Assembly: GCF_900105995.1 (NCBI RefSeq)
Contig: NZ_LT629785.1
Coordinates: forward strand, 2,976,001-3,040,000
Length of the DNA: 64,000 nucleotides
DNA from: Pseudomonas pohangensis
Lineage (GTDB): Bacteria; Pseudomonadota; Gammaproteobacteria; Pseudomonadales; Pseudomonadaceae
Reading direction: 5' to 3'
Shown: positions 25,539 through 35,195 of the stretch, one piece after another
Position numbering within the stretch: position 1 is the first letter of the stretch
How the letters are laid out: each line of letters begins with the position of its first letter
Notes under the pieces: model-generated
The model's database searches: none
Told to the model about the DNA's origin: nothing
The model's input: only the letters and a program-made list of their open reading frames with translations
Translations under genes and position numbers: made by a program

Positions 25539-27056
25539 ATGAACTGGATCACCCGCCCCGGCTGGCCGGGCAACCTGCTGGCCATGGCTGCCGGCGCGCT
25601 GACGCCGCTGTGCATGGCGCCCTTCGATTTCTGGCCGTTGTCGCTGTTATCGCTTGGCCTGCTCTACCTGAGCCTGCGCGAACTCGCACCGAAAGCCGCA
25701 ATGCTGCGCGGCTGGAGCTATGGCTTCGGCCTGTTCGGCGCCGGTACCAGCTGGATCTACGTCAGCATCCATGACTTCGGTGGCGCATCGCCCCTGCTGG
25801 CTGGCGGCCTGATGCTGCTGTTCAGTGCCGCCGTAGCCCTGTTCTTCGCCCTGCCGGCCTGGCTCTGGAGTCGCTGGCTGCGCAACGGTTCCGGTCTCGG
25901 CGATGCGTTGGCGTTCGCCGCCCTGTGGGTGGCACAGGAAGCGTTTCGCGGCTGGTTCCTCACCGGTTTCCCCTGGCTGTTTGCCGGCTACAGCCAGCTG
26001 GACGGGCCGCTCGCCGGCCTGGCACCGCTTGGCGGCGTGTGGCTGATCGGCTTCGTGCTGGCTTTCAGCGCCGCCCTGCTGGTCAACCTGCCGCGCCTGC
26101 GCCAGCAACCGCGCGCACTCAGTCTGGGTCTGCTGTTGCTGCTGCTGTTCTGGGGTACTGGCTGGAGCCTGCAGCAATACAGCTGGACCGAACCCGCCGG
26201 GAAAGCCTTATCGGTAGCTGCGGTACAGGGCAATGTGGCGCAGAACATGAAGTGGGACCCGGCGCAACTCAATGCCCAGCTGGCGCTGTACCGTGACCTG
26301 AGCATCAAAGGCCCGCGCGTTGACCTGCTGGTCTGGCCGGAAACTGCCGTGCCGGTTCTCAAGGACTATGCCGGCAGCTATCTGCAGGCGATGGACGCCT
26401 TCGCCAACGACAGGCAAACCACGCTGATCACCGGCGTTCCGGTACGCGAGGTGGATGCCGACGGCAACAAGCGTTTCTATAACGCCATCACCGTGATCGG
26501 CAAAGGCCAGGGCACTTACCTGAAACAGAAGCTGGTGCCGTTTGGCGAGTACGTACCGCTGCAGGATGTCCTGCGCGGCCTGATTGCCTTCTTCGACCTG
26601 CCCATGTCCGACTTTGCCCGCGGCCCGGCTGACCAGCCGTTATTGCAGGCCCAGGGTTACCAGGTCGCTGCCTACATCTGCTACGAAGTGGTCTACCCCG
26701 AGTTTGCGGCCGGGCTGGCGGCGCAGAGCAATCTGTTGCTGACAGTGAGCAACGACGCCTGGTTCGGCCATTCGATCGGCCCCCTGCAGCACCTGCAGAT
26801 GGCGCAGATGCGCGCACTCGAGGCCGGGCGCTGGATGATTCGTGCGACCAATACCGGGGTCACCGCACTGATCGACCCTTTCGGGCAGATCGATACGCGC
26901 ATCGCATCCTTCGAACAAGGCGTCCTCTACGGCGAAGTGCTGCCAATGCAGGGGCTAACCCCTTACCTGCGCTGGCATAGCTGGCCTCTGACGCTCTGCT
27001 GCGGGCTGCTTCTGCTGGGCGCGGCCAGAGCCAGAAAAACCCGCACCGCGGCCTAG
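25539..27056 (+). CDS. lnt: Apolipoprotein N-acyltransferase Lnt
   Basis: A 505-residue inner-membrane enzyme that adds the third acyl chain to the N-terminal cysteine of lipoproteins. Several N-terminal membrane helices precede a periplasmic nitrilase-fold domain with the Glu-Lys-Cys triad in VWPETAVP, KQKLVPFGEY and ICYEVVYP; a last helix ends it. The ATG at 25539 gives MNWITRPGWPGN, as in Pseudomonas homologues; a TTG two codons upstream sits at better spacing from AAGGAAG and cannot be excluded. It shares its stop region (CTAG) with the convergent zinc-ribbon gene. Confidence 0.96.
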   Translation: MNWITRPGWPGNLLAMAAGALTPLCMAPFDFWPLSLLSLGLLYLSLRELAPKAAMLRGWSYGFGLFGAGTSWIYVSIHDFGGASPLLAGGLMLLFSAAVALFFALPAWLWSRWLRNGSGLGDALAFAALWVAQEAFRGWFLTGFPWLFAGYSQLDGPLAGLAPLGGVWLIGFVLAFSAALLVNLPRLRQQPRALSLGLLLLLLFWGTGWSLQQYSWTEPAGKALSVAAVQGNVAQNMKWDPAQLNAQLALYRDLSIKGPRVDLLVWPETAVPVLKDYAGSYLQAMDAFANDRQTTLITGVPVREVDADGNKRFYNAITVIGKGQGTYLKQKLVPFGEYVPLQDVLRGLIAFFDLPMSDFARGPADQPLLQAQGYQVAAYICYEVVYPEFAAGLAAQSNLLLTVSNDAWFGHSIGPLQHLQMAQMRALEAGRWMIRATNTGVTALIDPFGQIDTRIASFEQGVLYGEVLPMQGLTPYLRWHSWPLTLCCGLLLLGAARARKTRTAA

Positions 27057-27487
27057 CCAGGGCTGCCGGCGCGAAACAGTTGCGATCCGCAAATCAGGCA
27101 AGCCCGTGCACCTTCGGCAGTTTTCCACTCCGCCAGGGTACCGCAGACGGCGCAGCACAGCGGCTTGTGGCGGCGCAGCACGGACTGCCGCCGCTCCGGA
27201 GTGCGCAGTGGCAATCTGACCAGGGGATCATCGGGCGGAGCGCGACGTTCTGCCGGCAGCAGTCCGTCGGCCGCCGCATGCCAGCCCGGCAACCAGGGTA
27301 GGTCGCCCTCAAGATAGGCCCGAATCAGTGCCATCTCCGCCAGGCTCAGGTCGCTGAGCTCCAGCTCGGCAGGAGCCTCCATGCGCAGGTGCACGGCGCT
27401 GTCGGCTTCCTCAAGAGCCAGCGCAATGCGCTGCAACAGGTGGCCATAGGGGCCCGCGTCTGCCGCATCTGGTTTTGTTCGCCGCAT
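27053..27487 (-). CDS. Small zinc-ribbon protein, YbeL/DUF1451-like
   Basis: A 144-residue protein with a C-terminal zinc ribbon (CAVC ... CLIC, 112-135) and an N-terminal helical part (GPYGHLLQRIALALEEADS, LSLAEMALIRAYL). The place between lnt and leuS, pointing away from leuS, is that of the zinc-ribbon YbeL-type gene in Pseudomonas and E. coli, though this copy is shorter and lacks part of the middle helical region. Function unknown. Confidence 0.7.
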   Translation of the reverse strand: MRRTKPDAADAGPYGHLLQRIALALEEADSAVHLRMEAPAELELSDLSLAEMALIRAYLEGDLPWLPGWHAAADGLLPAERRAPPDDPLVRLPLRTPERRQSVLRRHKPLCCAVCGTLAEWKTAEGARACLICGSQLFRAGSPG

Positions 27488-27684
27488 TTGTCACCTCGCC
27501 GGAGACCAATAGCCTTCAGATGAAGCGTAGTTGGCTTCACCGGCATGCCAATGCCTGTCGACCAACGGAGCCTGCCATTCGTCCGGACCCGAGCACTGGC
27601 CACGGCAATCAGGGTTTCCCTCGGGTTGGCGCGCTCATGTATGCTACGCGGCTTTCCGCAAGCCAAAATTCTCAGCAAACCGCC

Positions 27685-30291
27685 ATGCACGAACAGTATC
27701 AGCCCCGCGAAATCGAAGCCGCCGCCCAGTCCCATTGGGATGCGCAAAAATCCTTTGTCGTCAGCGAACAGCCGGGCAAGGACACCTTCTATTGCCTGTC
27801 GATGTTCCCCTACCCCAGCGGCAAGCTGCACATGGGCCACGTGCGCAATTACACCATCGGTGACGTGATCGCCCGCTACCAGCGCATGCAGGGCAAAAAC
27901 GTGTTGCAGCCGATGGGCTGGGACGCATTCGGCATGCCAGCGGAAAACGCGGCGATGAAGAACCAGGTGGCCCCGGCCAAGTGGACCTACGAAAACATTG
28001 CCTACATGAAAACCCAGCTGCAGAGCCTCGGCCTGGCGGTGGACTGGACCCGCGAAGTCACCACCTGCAAGCCGGACTACTACCGCTGGGAGCAATGGCT
28101 GTTCACCCGCCTGTTCCAGAAAGGCGTGATTTACCGCAAGAACGGCAGCGTCAACTGGGATCCGGTGGACCAGACCGTGCTGGCCAACGAGCAGGTGATC
28201 GACGGGCGCGGCTGGCGCAGCGGCGCGCTGATCGAAAAGCGCGAAATTCCCATGTACTACTTCAAGATCACCGCCTATGCGGAAGAGCTTCTGAGCAGTC
28301 TGGATGATCTGGATGGCTGGCCGGAACAGGTCAAGACCATGCAGCGCAACTGGATCGGCAAGTCCCGCGGCATGGAAATCAGCTTCCCCTACGATGTCGC
28401 CAGCGTTGGCAGCCCAGGGCAGATGAAGGTCTTTACCACCCGCCCCGACACGCTGATGGGTGCCACCTACGTGGCAGTGGCCGCCGAGCACCCGCTGGCA
28501 ACTTTGGCCGCACAGAACAATCCCGAACTGCAGGCGTTTATCGACGAGTGCAAGCGCGGCGGCGTGGCCGAAGCCGATATCGCCACCCAGGAAAAGAAAG
28601 GTCTGGCCACCAGCCTGCGCGTCACGCATCCGCTGACTGGCGAACTGCTGCCGGTGTGGGTCGCCAACTACGTGCTGATGAACTACGGCGAAGGCGCCGT
28701 AATGGCCGTGCCGGCCCACGACGAGCGCGATTTTGCCTTTGCCGGCAAGTACGGCCTGCCGATCCAGCCGGTCATCCGTACCAGCGCCGGTGATGCAACC
28801 CCGGCGCCCTGGCAGGATGCCTATGCCGAGCACGGCCAGCTGATCAACTCCGGTGATTTCGACGGGCTGGATTTCGACGGCGCCTTTGACGCCATCGAAG
28901 TGGCCCTGCAGCGCAAGTCGCTGGGCCAGGCACGTACCCAGTTCCGCCTGCGTGACTGGGGCATCAGCCGCCAGCGCTATTGGGGCTGCCCAATCCCGAT
29001 TATTCATTGCGACACCTGTGGCGATGTGCCGGTGCCGGAAGACCAGCTGCCGGTAGTGCTGCCGGAAGATGTGGTGCCGGACGGCGCCGGCAGCCCGCTG
29101 GCACGCATGCCCGAGTTCTACCAGTGCCAGTGCCCGACCTGCGGCGCACCGGCCAGGCGCGAAACCGACACCATGGACACCTTTGTCGAATCGTCCTGGT
29201 ACTACGCCCGTTACGCCTCGCCGCAATACAGCGGCGGCATGGTCGACCCGGCCGCGGCCAATCACTGGTTGCCGGTAGACCAGTACATAGGCGGAATCGA
29301 GCACGCCATCCTGCACCTGCTGTATGCGCGCTTCTTCCACAAGCTGATGCGCGATGAAGGGCTGGTCAGTTCCGATGAGCCATTCCGCAATCTGCTGACC
29401 CAGGGCATGGTGGTTGCCGAGACTTACTACCGCACCCTCGATAATGGCGGCAAGGACTGGTTCAATCCGGCCGATGTCGAGCTTGAGCGTGACGCCAAAG
29501 CCAAGGTCATCAGCGCCAGGCTGAAGTCCGATGGCCTGCCGGTGGAAATCGGCGGCACCGAGAAGATGTCCAAGTCAAAGAACAATGGCGTCGACCCGCA
29601 GTCGATGATCGATCAGTACGGTGCCGACACCTGCCGTCTGTTCATGATGTTCGCTTCGCCGCCGGACATGAGTTGCGAATGGTCGGACTCCGGCGTCGAG
29701 GGCGCCAACCGCTTCCTGCGTCGCGTCTGGCGCCTGGCCCACAGCCATGTCAGCGCCGGCCTGCCGGGAGCGCTGGAGGTTGCCAGCCTGGATGACAACC
29801 AGAAGGCCGTGCGCCGCGCCATCCATCTGGCTATCCGCCAGGCCAGCACGGATGTTGGCCAGCACCACAAGTTCAATACTGCCATCGCCCAGGTGATGAC
29901 CCTGATGAACGTACTGGAAAAGGCCTCCACGGCCAGCGAACAGGATCGCGCCCTGCTGCAGGAAGGCCTGCAAACCGTAGCCCTGTTGCTGGCCCCGATC
30001 ACCCCGCATATCTGCCATGTGCTCTGGCAACAGCTGGGCATGAGCGGAGCGGTCATCGATGCACAATGGCCGCAAGTGGACGAGTCGGCGCTGGCCCAGG
30101 ACAGTCTGGTGCTGGTAGTACAGGTCAACGGCAAGTTGCGCGGACAGATCGAAGTGGCCGCCACCGCGAGCCGCGAAGCCGTCGAGGCAGAAGCCCGCGC
30201 CAATGAAAATGTCCAGCGCTTCACCGAGGGCCTGAGCATCCGCAAGGTCATCGTGGTGCCGGGCAAACTGGTCAACATAGTCGCAAGCTGA
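27685..30291 (+). CDS. leuS: Leucyl-tRNA synthetase
   Basis: An 868-residue class Ia synthetase charging tRNA-Leu. The ATP-binding HIGH-type motif is HMGH in SGKLHMGHVRNY, and KMSKS is present in TEKMSKSKNNG; the editing (CP1) domain, the zinc-like CDTCGDVPVPEDQLP insert and the C-terminal tRNA-binding domain are all there. The ATG at 27685 gives MHEQYQPREIE, the family start; the frame is open for 70 codons upstream without homology. It is followed closely by lptE and holA, a conserved order. Confidence 0.98.
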   Translation: MHEQYQPREIEAAAQSHWDAQKSFVVSEQPGKDTFYCLSMFPYPSGKLHMGHVRNYTIGDVIARYQRMQGKNVLQPMGWDAFGMPAENAAMKNQVAPAKWTYENIAYMKTQLQSLGLAVDWTREVTTCKPDYYRWEQWLFTRLFQKGVIYRKNGSVNWDPVDQTVLANEQVIDGRGWRSGALIEKREIPMYYFKITAYAEELLSSLDDLDGWPEQVKTMQRNWIGKSRGMEISFPYDVASVGSPGQMKVFTTRPDTLMGATYVAVAAEHPLATLAAQNNPELQAFIDECKRGGVAEADIATQEKKGLATSLRVTHPLTGELLPVWVANYVLMNYGEGAVMAVPAHDERDFAFAGKYGLPIQPVIRTSAGDATPAPWQDAYAEHGQLINSGDFDGLDFDGAFDAIEVALQRKSLGQARTQFRLRDWGISRQRYWGCPIPIIHCDTCGDVPVPEDQLPVVLPEDVVPDGAGSPLARMPEFYQCQCPTCGAPARRETDTMDTFVESSWYYARYASPQYSGGMVDPAAANHWLPVDQYIGGIEHAILHLLYARFFHKLMRDEGLVSSDEPFRNLLTQGMVVAETYYRTLDNGGKDWFNPADVELERDAKAKVISARLKSDGLPVEIGGTEKMSKSKNNGVDPQSMIDQYGADTCRLFMMFASPPDMSCEWSDSGVEGANRFLRRVWRLAHSHVSAGLPGALEVASLDDNQKAVRRAIHLAIRQASTDVGQHHKFNTAIAQVMTLMNVLEKASTASEQDRALLQEGLQTVALLLAPITPHICHVLWQQLGMSGAVIDAQWPQVDESALAQDSLVLVVQVNGKLRGQIEVAATASREAVEAEARANENVQRFTEGLSIRKVIVVPGKLVNIVAS

Positions 30292-30341
30292 TAGAACATG
30301 AGGCCTTGATGGCACCGCAGCTTCTCAGGAGAAACCCGCTA

Positions 30342-30971
30342 ATGATCAAACGCAACCTGCTGCTCATAGGCCTGAGCGCCCTGATATCGGCCTGTGGCTT
30401 TCAGCTGCGCGGTACCGGCGACATGCACTTCGCTCTTCAGGAGCTGGGGCTGACAGCACGCAATGCCTACGGTGAAACCGTCAAACTGACACGCAAGGGA
30501 CTGGAAAGCAGTGGCGTCACGGTTACCGAAACCGCACCTTACACGCTGGCCCTGATTCGTGAAGAGCAGACATCGCGCACCGTCAGTTACACCTCCAGTG
30601 CCCAGGGCGCAGAAAGCGAGATAACCAAAACTCTGGAATACGCCATTCTCGGCAAAAACAACCAGACGTTAATGAGCAACCAGCTGGAAGTGCAGCGCAG
30701 CTATATCACCGACTCCAACAACATCGCCGGTGCCAGTGAGAGCCAGATACAACTAAGTGGCGAAATGACCAGTGCCATGGTGCAACAGTTGCTCGGGCGC
30801 ATCCAGATGATCACGCCGGCACAACTGGATGCCCTGCAAGCCAAGGCCGATGCCGATGCCAAGGCTGCAGCGGAAGCTGCCGAAGCCGCACGCAAGGCCG
30901 ATGAGGCATTGCAGCAACAGGTCACGCCAATCGAACTACCGGGCATTCCCCTGCCATTGCAGGGCGAATAA
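30342..30971 (+). CDS. lptE: LPS-assembly lipoprotein LptE
   Basis: A 209-residue outer-membrane lipoprotein that plugs and assembles the LptD barrel for LPS export. The signal peptide ends in a lipobox LISAC-G at about residues 14-18, followed by FQLRGTG, the typical mature start. The C-terminal tail is rich in Ala/Lys (KADADAKAAAEAAEAARKAD), a low-complexity extension common in Pseudomonas LptE. The ATG at 30342 follows CAGGAG; an upstream in-frame start (30306) would push the signal peptide inward. Confidence 0.95.
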   Translation: MIKRNLLLIGLSALISACGFQLRGTGDMHFALQELGLTARNAYGETVKLTRKGLESSGVTVTETAPYTLALIREEQTSRTVSYTSSAQGAESEITKTLEYAILGKNNQTLMSNQLEVQRSYITDSNNIAGASESQIQLSGEMTSAMVQQLLGRIQMITPAQLDALQAKADADAKAAAEAAEAARKADEALQQQVTPIELPGIPLPLQGE

Positions 30972-31013
30972 TCCGCAAACGGGTGTTGTTCTGCCCCTGA
31001 CTGCGACCAGCCA

Positions 31014-32048
31014 ATGAAGCTCAATAGCGCGCAACTCGGCAAACACCTGCAAGGCAAGCTGGCCGCAGTCTATGCGGTCAGCGGTGACGATCCGCTACTG
31101 TGCCAGGAAGCCGCCGATACGATTCGCAGCAGCGCACGCAGCCAGGGCTTCAGCGAACGTCAGGTGTTTCATTGCGATGCCAGCTTTGACTGGAGTCTGC
31201 TCTACGAAGCAGGCGCCAGCCTGTCACTGTTTGCCGAGCAACGCCTGATCGAACTGCGCATTCCCGGTGGCAAGCCCGGCGATAAAGGTTCCAGCGCCCT
31301 GATCGACTATCTTGCCCGGCCAGCCGAAGACACCTTGCTGCTGATCAGCCTGCCCAAGCTGGATGGCAGTGCGCAAAAGACCAAGTGGGCCAAGGCGCTG
31401 ATCGACAACGCCGATGCGGTGTTTGTACAAATATGGCCGGTGGAAACCGCCCAACTACCGCACTGGATCAGCCAGCGCCTGGCCCAGACCGGACTGAGTG
31501 CCAGCCAGGACGCCGTTGAACTGATTGCTGACCGTGTGGAGGGCAACCTGCTGGCGGCGGCGCAGGAAATCGAAAAAATCAAACTGCTGGCCGATGGCAC
31601 GCCGATTGATGCGGACTACGTGCTTGCCTGCGTTGCTGACAGCGCGCGCTTTGATGTCTTCGGCCTGATCGAAGCCTGTCTCAACGGGGATGCCGTACAT
31701 GCACTGCGCATGCTCGACGGCTTGCGTGGTGAAGGTGTGGAGCCCCTGTTTCTATGTGCCATGCTGGCCCGCGAACTGCGCCTGCTGAGTGGCCTGGCTC
31801 TGCAAATCAGTCAGGGCACAACCCCGGACCGTGCATTTGCCGCCGCCCGCCCACCGGTCTGGGACAAACGCAAGCCACCCTTGCACAAGGCGTTGCAGCG
31901 GCATTCCGCCGGACGCTTCAACCACTTTCTGCTGGAACTTCAACAGGTCGATGCGCAGGTCAAGGGACAAGCTGCCGGCGACCCCTGGAGCAGTCTGGCT
32001 CGCCTGTGCCTGCAGCTGGCAGGTCAGCGCCTGCTGCTGGAAGCGTGA
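31014..32048 (+). CDS. holA: DNA polymerase III delta subunit HolA
   Basis: A 344-residue clamp-loader subunit that opens the beta sliding clamp. Typical segments are YAVSGDDPLLCQEA near the start, FAEQRLIELRIPGGKPG and the C-terminal collar domain FNHFLLELQQVDAQVKG. Normal length. It follows lptE by 42 bp, the order conserved across gamma-proteobacteria. Confidence 0.96.
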   Translation: MKLNSAQLGKHLQGKLAAVYAVSGDDPLLCQEAADTIRSSARSQGFSERQVFHCDASFDWSLLYEAGASLSLFAEQRLIELRIPGGKPGDKGSSALIDYLARPAEDTLLLISLPKLDGSAQKTKWAKALIDNADAVFVQIWPVETAQLPHWISQRLAQTGLSASQDAVELIADRVEGNLLAAAQEIEKIKLLADGTPIDADYVLACVADSARFDVFGLIEACLNGDAVHALRMLDGLRGEGVEPLFLCAMLARELRLLSGLALQISQGTTPDRAFAAARPPVWDKRKPPLHKALQRHSAGRFNHFLLELQQVDAQVKGQAAGDPWSSLARLCLQLAGQRLLLEA

Positions 32049-32150
32049 CAGCATCAACCAGTGAACATTCACCTGCGGTCCGGGCGCCCTGACTTAACGA
32101 GCACAGTCACTTTCGGCCCCTTCTCACCGCCAACCATGAGTCGAGCTTCA

Positions 32151-33455
32151 ATGAATCAGTCACACCGCCTCACTACCGTCACACGCCCCTTGCTGCTGTG
32201 CCTGTGCTTTCTGCTTTCTGCCTGTGCCGAGCAGTCAACTGCCGAGGATGCGCCGTCCGCCACGACTTCCAGCCAGCCGTCGGCGGCGCCTGCCGTCAGC
32301 GTGCTCCCGCCGGTAACACCGGCTCCGCTGCAGCCGGCCATCAGCTTTGCCGAGTGGCGTGACCAGTTCCGCCACGAAGCACTTGCGCAAGGCATCAGCA
32401 CACAAACATTTGACCAGGCTTTTGCCGGGATCACCCCGGACCCAACGGTCCTGAGCGCAGACAGCAGCCAGCCCGAATTTACCCGGCCAGTCTGGGAATA
32501 TCTGGAAAGCGCCACTTCCGCCAGTCGTGTGCGCAACGGGCAAGCCAAGCTGCAGCAGGAACAGGACGATCTGGCCAGCATCCAGCAGCAGTATGGCGTC
32601 GAGGCCGCCTATCTGGTCGCGGTATGGGGCATGGAAAGCAGCTACGGCCAGTTCATGGGCAACCAGTCGGTGATCCGCTCGCTGGCCACCCTGGCGTATG
32701 CCGGCCGCCGGCAACAGTTTGCCCGCACCCAGCTGCTGGCAGCGCTGGGGATTCTGCAACACGGCGACATTGCCGCGCAGAGCATGCGCGGCTCCTGGGC
32801 CGGCGCCATGGGCCAGACCCAGTTCATCCCTACTACCTATGACAGCCATGCCGTGGACTTCGACGGTGACGGCCGGCGCGACATCTGGAACTCTTCTGGC
32901 GATGCCCTGGCCTCGGCCGCACATTACCTGCAGGCGTCCGGCTGGCAGAGCGGGCAACCCTGGGGTTTTGAAGTACAGCTGAGCAAGGATTTTGACTACG
33001 CCCAGGCTGACCCTGACGCACGCCACAGCGTAGGCGAATGGCAGGCAATGGGTGTGCAGAGCGGATTCCACGGCGCACAGCTGGCGGATCAACCCGCTGC
33101 GCTGATCCTGCCGGCAGGCCATCGCGGCCCGGCGTTTCTGGTGCTGAACAACTTCCGCGCCATCCTCAAGTACAACAACTCGACGTCCTATGCACTGGCC
33201 GTTGGCCTGTTGGGCGACCGCCTGCAGGGCAAAGGCGAGATACGCGCAACCTGGCCCATGGATGAAAAACCCCTGAGCCGCACCCAGCGTATCGAACTGC
33301 AGGATGCTCTGGGCGCAAGAGGTTTCAATCCGGGACCGGCAGACGGGATCATCGGCGCCAATACGCGCAAGGCAGTACGTGCCTACCAGCAGAGCCAGGG
33401 CTGGCCGGCAGATGGCTTTCCTACGCTGTACCTGCTGAAAACCCTACAAAACTGA
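32151..33455 (+). CDS. Lytic murein transglycosylase, SltB/MltB type, lipoprotein
   Basis: A 434-residue peptidoglycan lytic transglycosylase of the MltB family. A lipoprotein signal (LLLCLCFLLSAC) is followed by a Ser/Ala/Pro-rich linker, an SLT_2 catalytic domain with the acid Glu in WGMESSYG and the QTQFIPTTY segment, and a C-terminal peptidoglycan-binding domain (GFNPGPADGIIGANTRKAV). Synteny after holA suggests the P. aeruginosa SltB3 (PA3992) equivalent. The ATG at 32151 was chosen as giving a standard signal; the ATG at 32136 is also possible. Confidence 0.92.
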   Translation: MNQSHRLTTVTRPLLLCLCFLLSACAEQSTAEDAPSATTSSQPSAAPAVSVLPPVTPAPLQPAISFAEWRDQFRHEALAQGISTQTFDQAFAGITPDPTVLSADSSQPEFTRPVWEYLESATSASRVRNGQAKLQQEQDDLASIQQQYGVEAAYLVAVWGMESSYGQFMGNQSVIRSLATLAYAGRRQQFARTQLLAALGILQHGDIAAQSMRGSWAGAMGQTQFIPTTYDSHAVDFDGDGRRDIWNSSGDALASAAHYLQASGWQSGQPWGFEVQLSKDFDYAQADPDARHSVGEWQAMGVQSGFHGAQLADQPAALILPAGHRGPAFLVLNNFRAILKYNNSTSYALAVGLLGDRLQGKGEIRATWPMDEKPLSRTQRIELQDALGARGFNPGPADGIIGANTRKAVRAYQQSQGWPADGFPTLYLLKTLQN

Positions 33456-33459
33456 GTGC

Positions 33460-34101
33460 CTAACGGCCGAGCTGGCGTAACTCGTCAGACTCGACAACGC
33501 GCACACCCTTGCCCTCTTCCAGCGCCAGACGCCAGAGGGCCCGGGCCAGCACACCGGCCTCGATACTGCGCAACTTGCCGGGAATCAGACGCATCAGTGG
33601 TGCTGCCAGACGCTCACCAATTCGAAACTCCTGGCGCACGCCGTCCAGCAACGACGGCCGGGCAATGGTCAGCTGTGGCCAGCCCTGCGCGCGCAACGCC
33701 TGCTCCATCTCACCCTTGACCCGGTTGTAAAACACCCGCGAGCCGGCATCGGCCCCGAGCGCACTGATCACCAGAAAGTGCCGCGCCCCCATGTCACGGG
33801 CACGCTGGGCAAATGCCACGACCAGATCATGGTCCACTGCACGAAAAGCTTCTGGCGAACCGGCCACACGGATCGTGGTGCCCAGACAGCAGAATGCTAC
33901 ATCCGGTTTGCCTTTCAGGGCGGGCAGCAATTCTTCCAGCTCGCCAACCGGATTCACCAGGTGAGCGTGTTCGGCAAGTGGCCGTCGCGTCGGGGCAACC
34001 ACTTTGGACACTGCCGGCACACTGAGAATACGATCCAGCAAATGCTCGCCGGTCAGTCCGGTAGCACCAGCGAGCAGAACATGCTTAGGCGTTTGGGGCA
34101 T
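33460..34101 (-). CDS. NAD(P)-binding Rossmann-fold oxidoreductase
   Basis: A 213-residue short protein of the atypical SDR (NmrA/HTATIP2-like) kind. The dinucleotide site GATGLTG lies at residues 12-18; FCCLGTT and FLVISALGAD follow the usual sheet positions, and YNRVKGEME supplies the Tyr-x3-Lys pair. The substrate is unknown. It converges with the transglycosylase gene, four bases apart, a neighbour pair also seen in other Pseudomonas. Confidence 0.85.
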   Translation of the reverse strand: MPQTPKHVLLAGATGLTGEHLLDRILSVPAVSKVVAPTRRPLAEHAHLVNPVGELEELLPALKGKPDVAFCCLGTTIRVAGSPEAFRAVDHDLVVAFAQRARDMGARHFLVISALGADAGSRVFYNRVKGEMEQALRAQGWPQLTIARPSLLDGVRQEFRIGERLAAPLMRLIPGKLRSIEAGVLARALWRLALEEGKGVRVVESDELRQLGR

Positions 34102-34211
34102 TCGTGATTCTCCGCATCAAGTGCGCACAGACTAATGAATCCGGCTGGATATGTCTTGTTTCCTTGCACCAGAATCGATCAGGGCATCACTCCTGCCAAG
34201 ACCAAGTGTAA

Positions 34212-34667
34212 TCAGACGAAGCACAGCGTCAGCGGCTCGGCAATATAGGCCGGTTTCTCCTGACCCTCGATCTCCATCACGGCCCTGGCCTTGATCAGCC
34301 ATTGCCCGGGGTTCTTTTCCTGCACATCAACCACATCCAGCTGCAAGCGCACGCGCGAGCCGACTTTTACCGGCTGAATGAAGCGCAGGCTGTCCAGCCC
34401 GTAATTGACCGCCATCTTCAGGTTCTCCGGCATGATCATGATGCTCTCCATCAGCATCGGCAGCAGCGACAGCGAGAGGAAGCCGTGCGCGATGGTCGAG
34501 CCAAAGGGAGTCTGGCGGGCCTTTTCAGGGTCGACATGAATGAACTGATGGTCACCGGTACAGTCGGCGAACTGATCGATACGTTGCTGATCGATCTCCA
34601 CCCAGTCGGAACAACCCAGCGACTTTCCTATGTAACCCTTGAGTTCGGCAACAGGTACAAATGGCAT
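34212..34667 (-). CDS. MaoC-type (R)-specific enoyl-CoA hydratase
   Basis: A 151-residue hot-dog-fold hydratase. The catalytic Asp/His motif appears as FADCTGDHQFIHVD, followed by FGSTIAHGFLSLSLL, as in (R)-hydratases of the PhaJ type that act on trans-2-enoyl-CoA. Monocistronic, with its own upstream gap of about 165 bp to the divergent LrgA-like gene. The chain-length preference and pathway cannot be read from the sequence. Confidence 0.88.
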   Translation of the reverse strand: MPFVPVAELKGYIGKSLGCSDWVEIDQQRIDQFADCTGDHQFIHVDPEKARQTPFGSTIAHGFLSLSLLPMLMESIMIMPENLKMAVNYGLDSLRFIQPVKVGSRVRLQLDVVDVQEKNPGQWLIKARAVMEIEGQEKPAYIAEPLTLCFV

Positions 34668-34832
34668 GACAACTCCTTGAGTAATAGCGCAGCCACCAGG
34701 TATGACGGCTGTCCGTCTGGTAGATCAGCATGCAGTGTAGCGCCGGTCAAGCAAGATACTGCGCGGCGAATGACGGTGTATAGCCGGGGGTATAGCAACC
34801 TATAATGCGCTGAAACCAATCCGGAGATCCCC

Positions 34833-35195
34833 ATGCTGTTGCGCGGCCTGACCCTGCTGATACTGATGCAATTGCTCGGTACGGCGATAAACGTCCTGTT
34901 TCTGCCGATGATTCCCGGCCAGGTACTTGGCATGCTGCTGCTGTTTGCCCTGCTGCTGTTGCGCGGCGAAGTCAGTCCGCCCTTGCAGGAGGCAGCCAGT
35001 AGCCTGCTGCGGTATCTGCCGCTGCTGCTGATTCCAACTGCCGTGAGTTCGGTGCTGTTCATCGATACCCTCAGTGGCCAGCTGCTCGCCATCGGCGCCG
35101 CCCTGCTGCTGTCAGTGGCAGTGTCGCTGATGTTCACCGGCTGGTTGATGGAACGGCTTATCGCCCGCCAGACACGCCAGGAGGACCAGGCATGA
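34833..35195 (+). CDS. CidA/LrgA family holin-like membrane protein
   Basis: A 120-residue inner-membrane protein with about four hydrophobic helices and the MIPGQVLGMLLLF segment typical of CidA/LrgA proteins. These small holin-like proteins work with a larger LrgB/CidB partner and affect murein hydrolase activity, cell lysis or small-acid export. The stop overlaps the start of the LrgB-like gene by 4 bp (ATGA). Confidence 0.92.
   Translation: MLLRGLTLLILMQLLGTAINVLFLPMIPGQVLGMLLLFALLLLRGEVSPPLQEAASSLLRYLPLLLIPTAVSSVLFIDTLSGQLLAIGAALLLSVAVSLMFTGWLMERLIARQTRQEDQA

Noticed and set aside
27346..29340. A 664-codon minus-strand frame over leuS
   Set aside because: Antisense shadow; its only meaningful end overlaps the zinc-ribbon gene in another frame.
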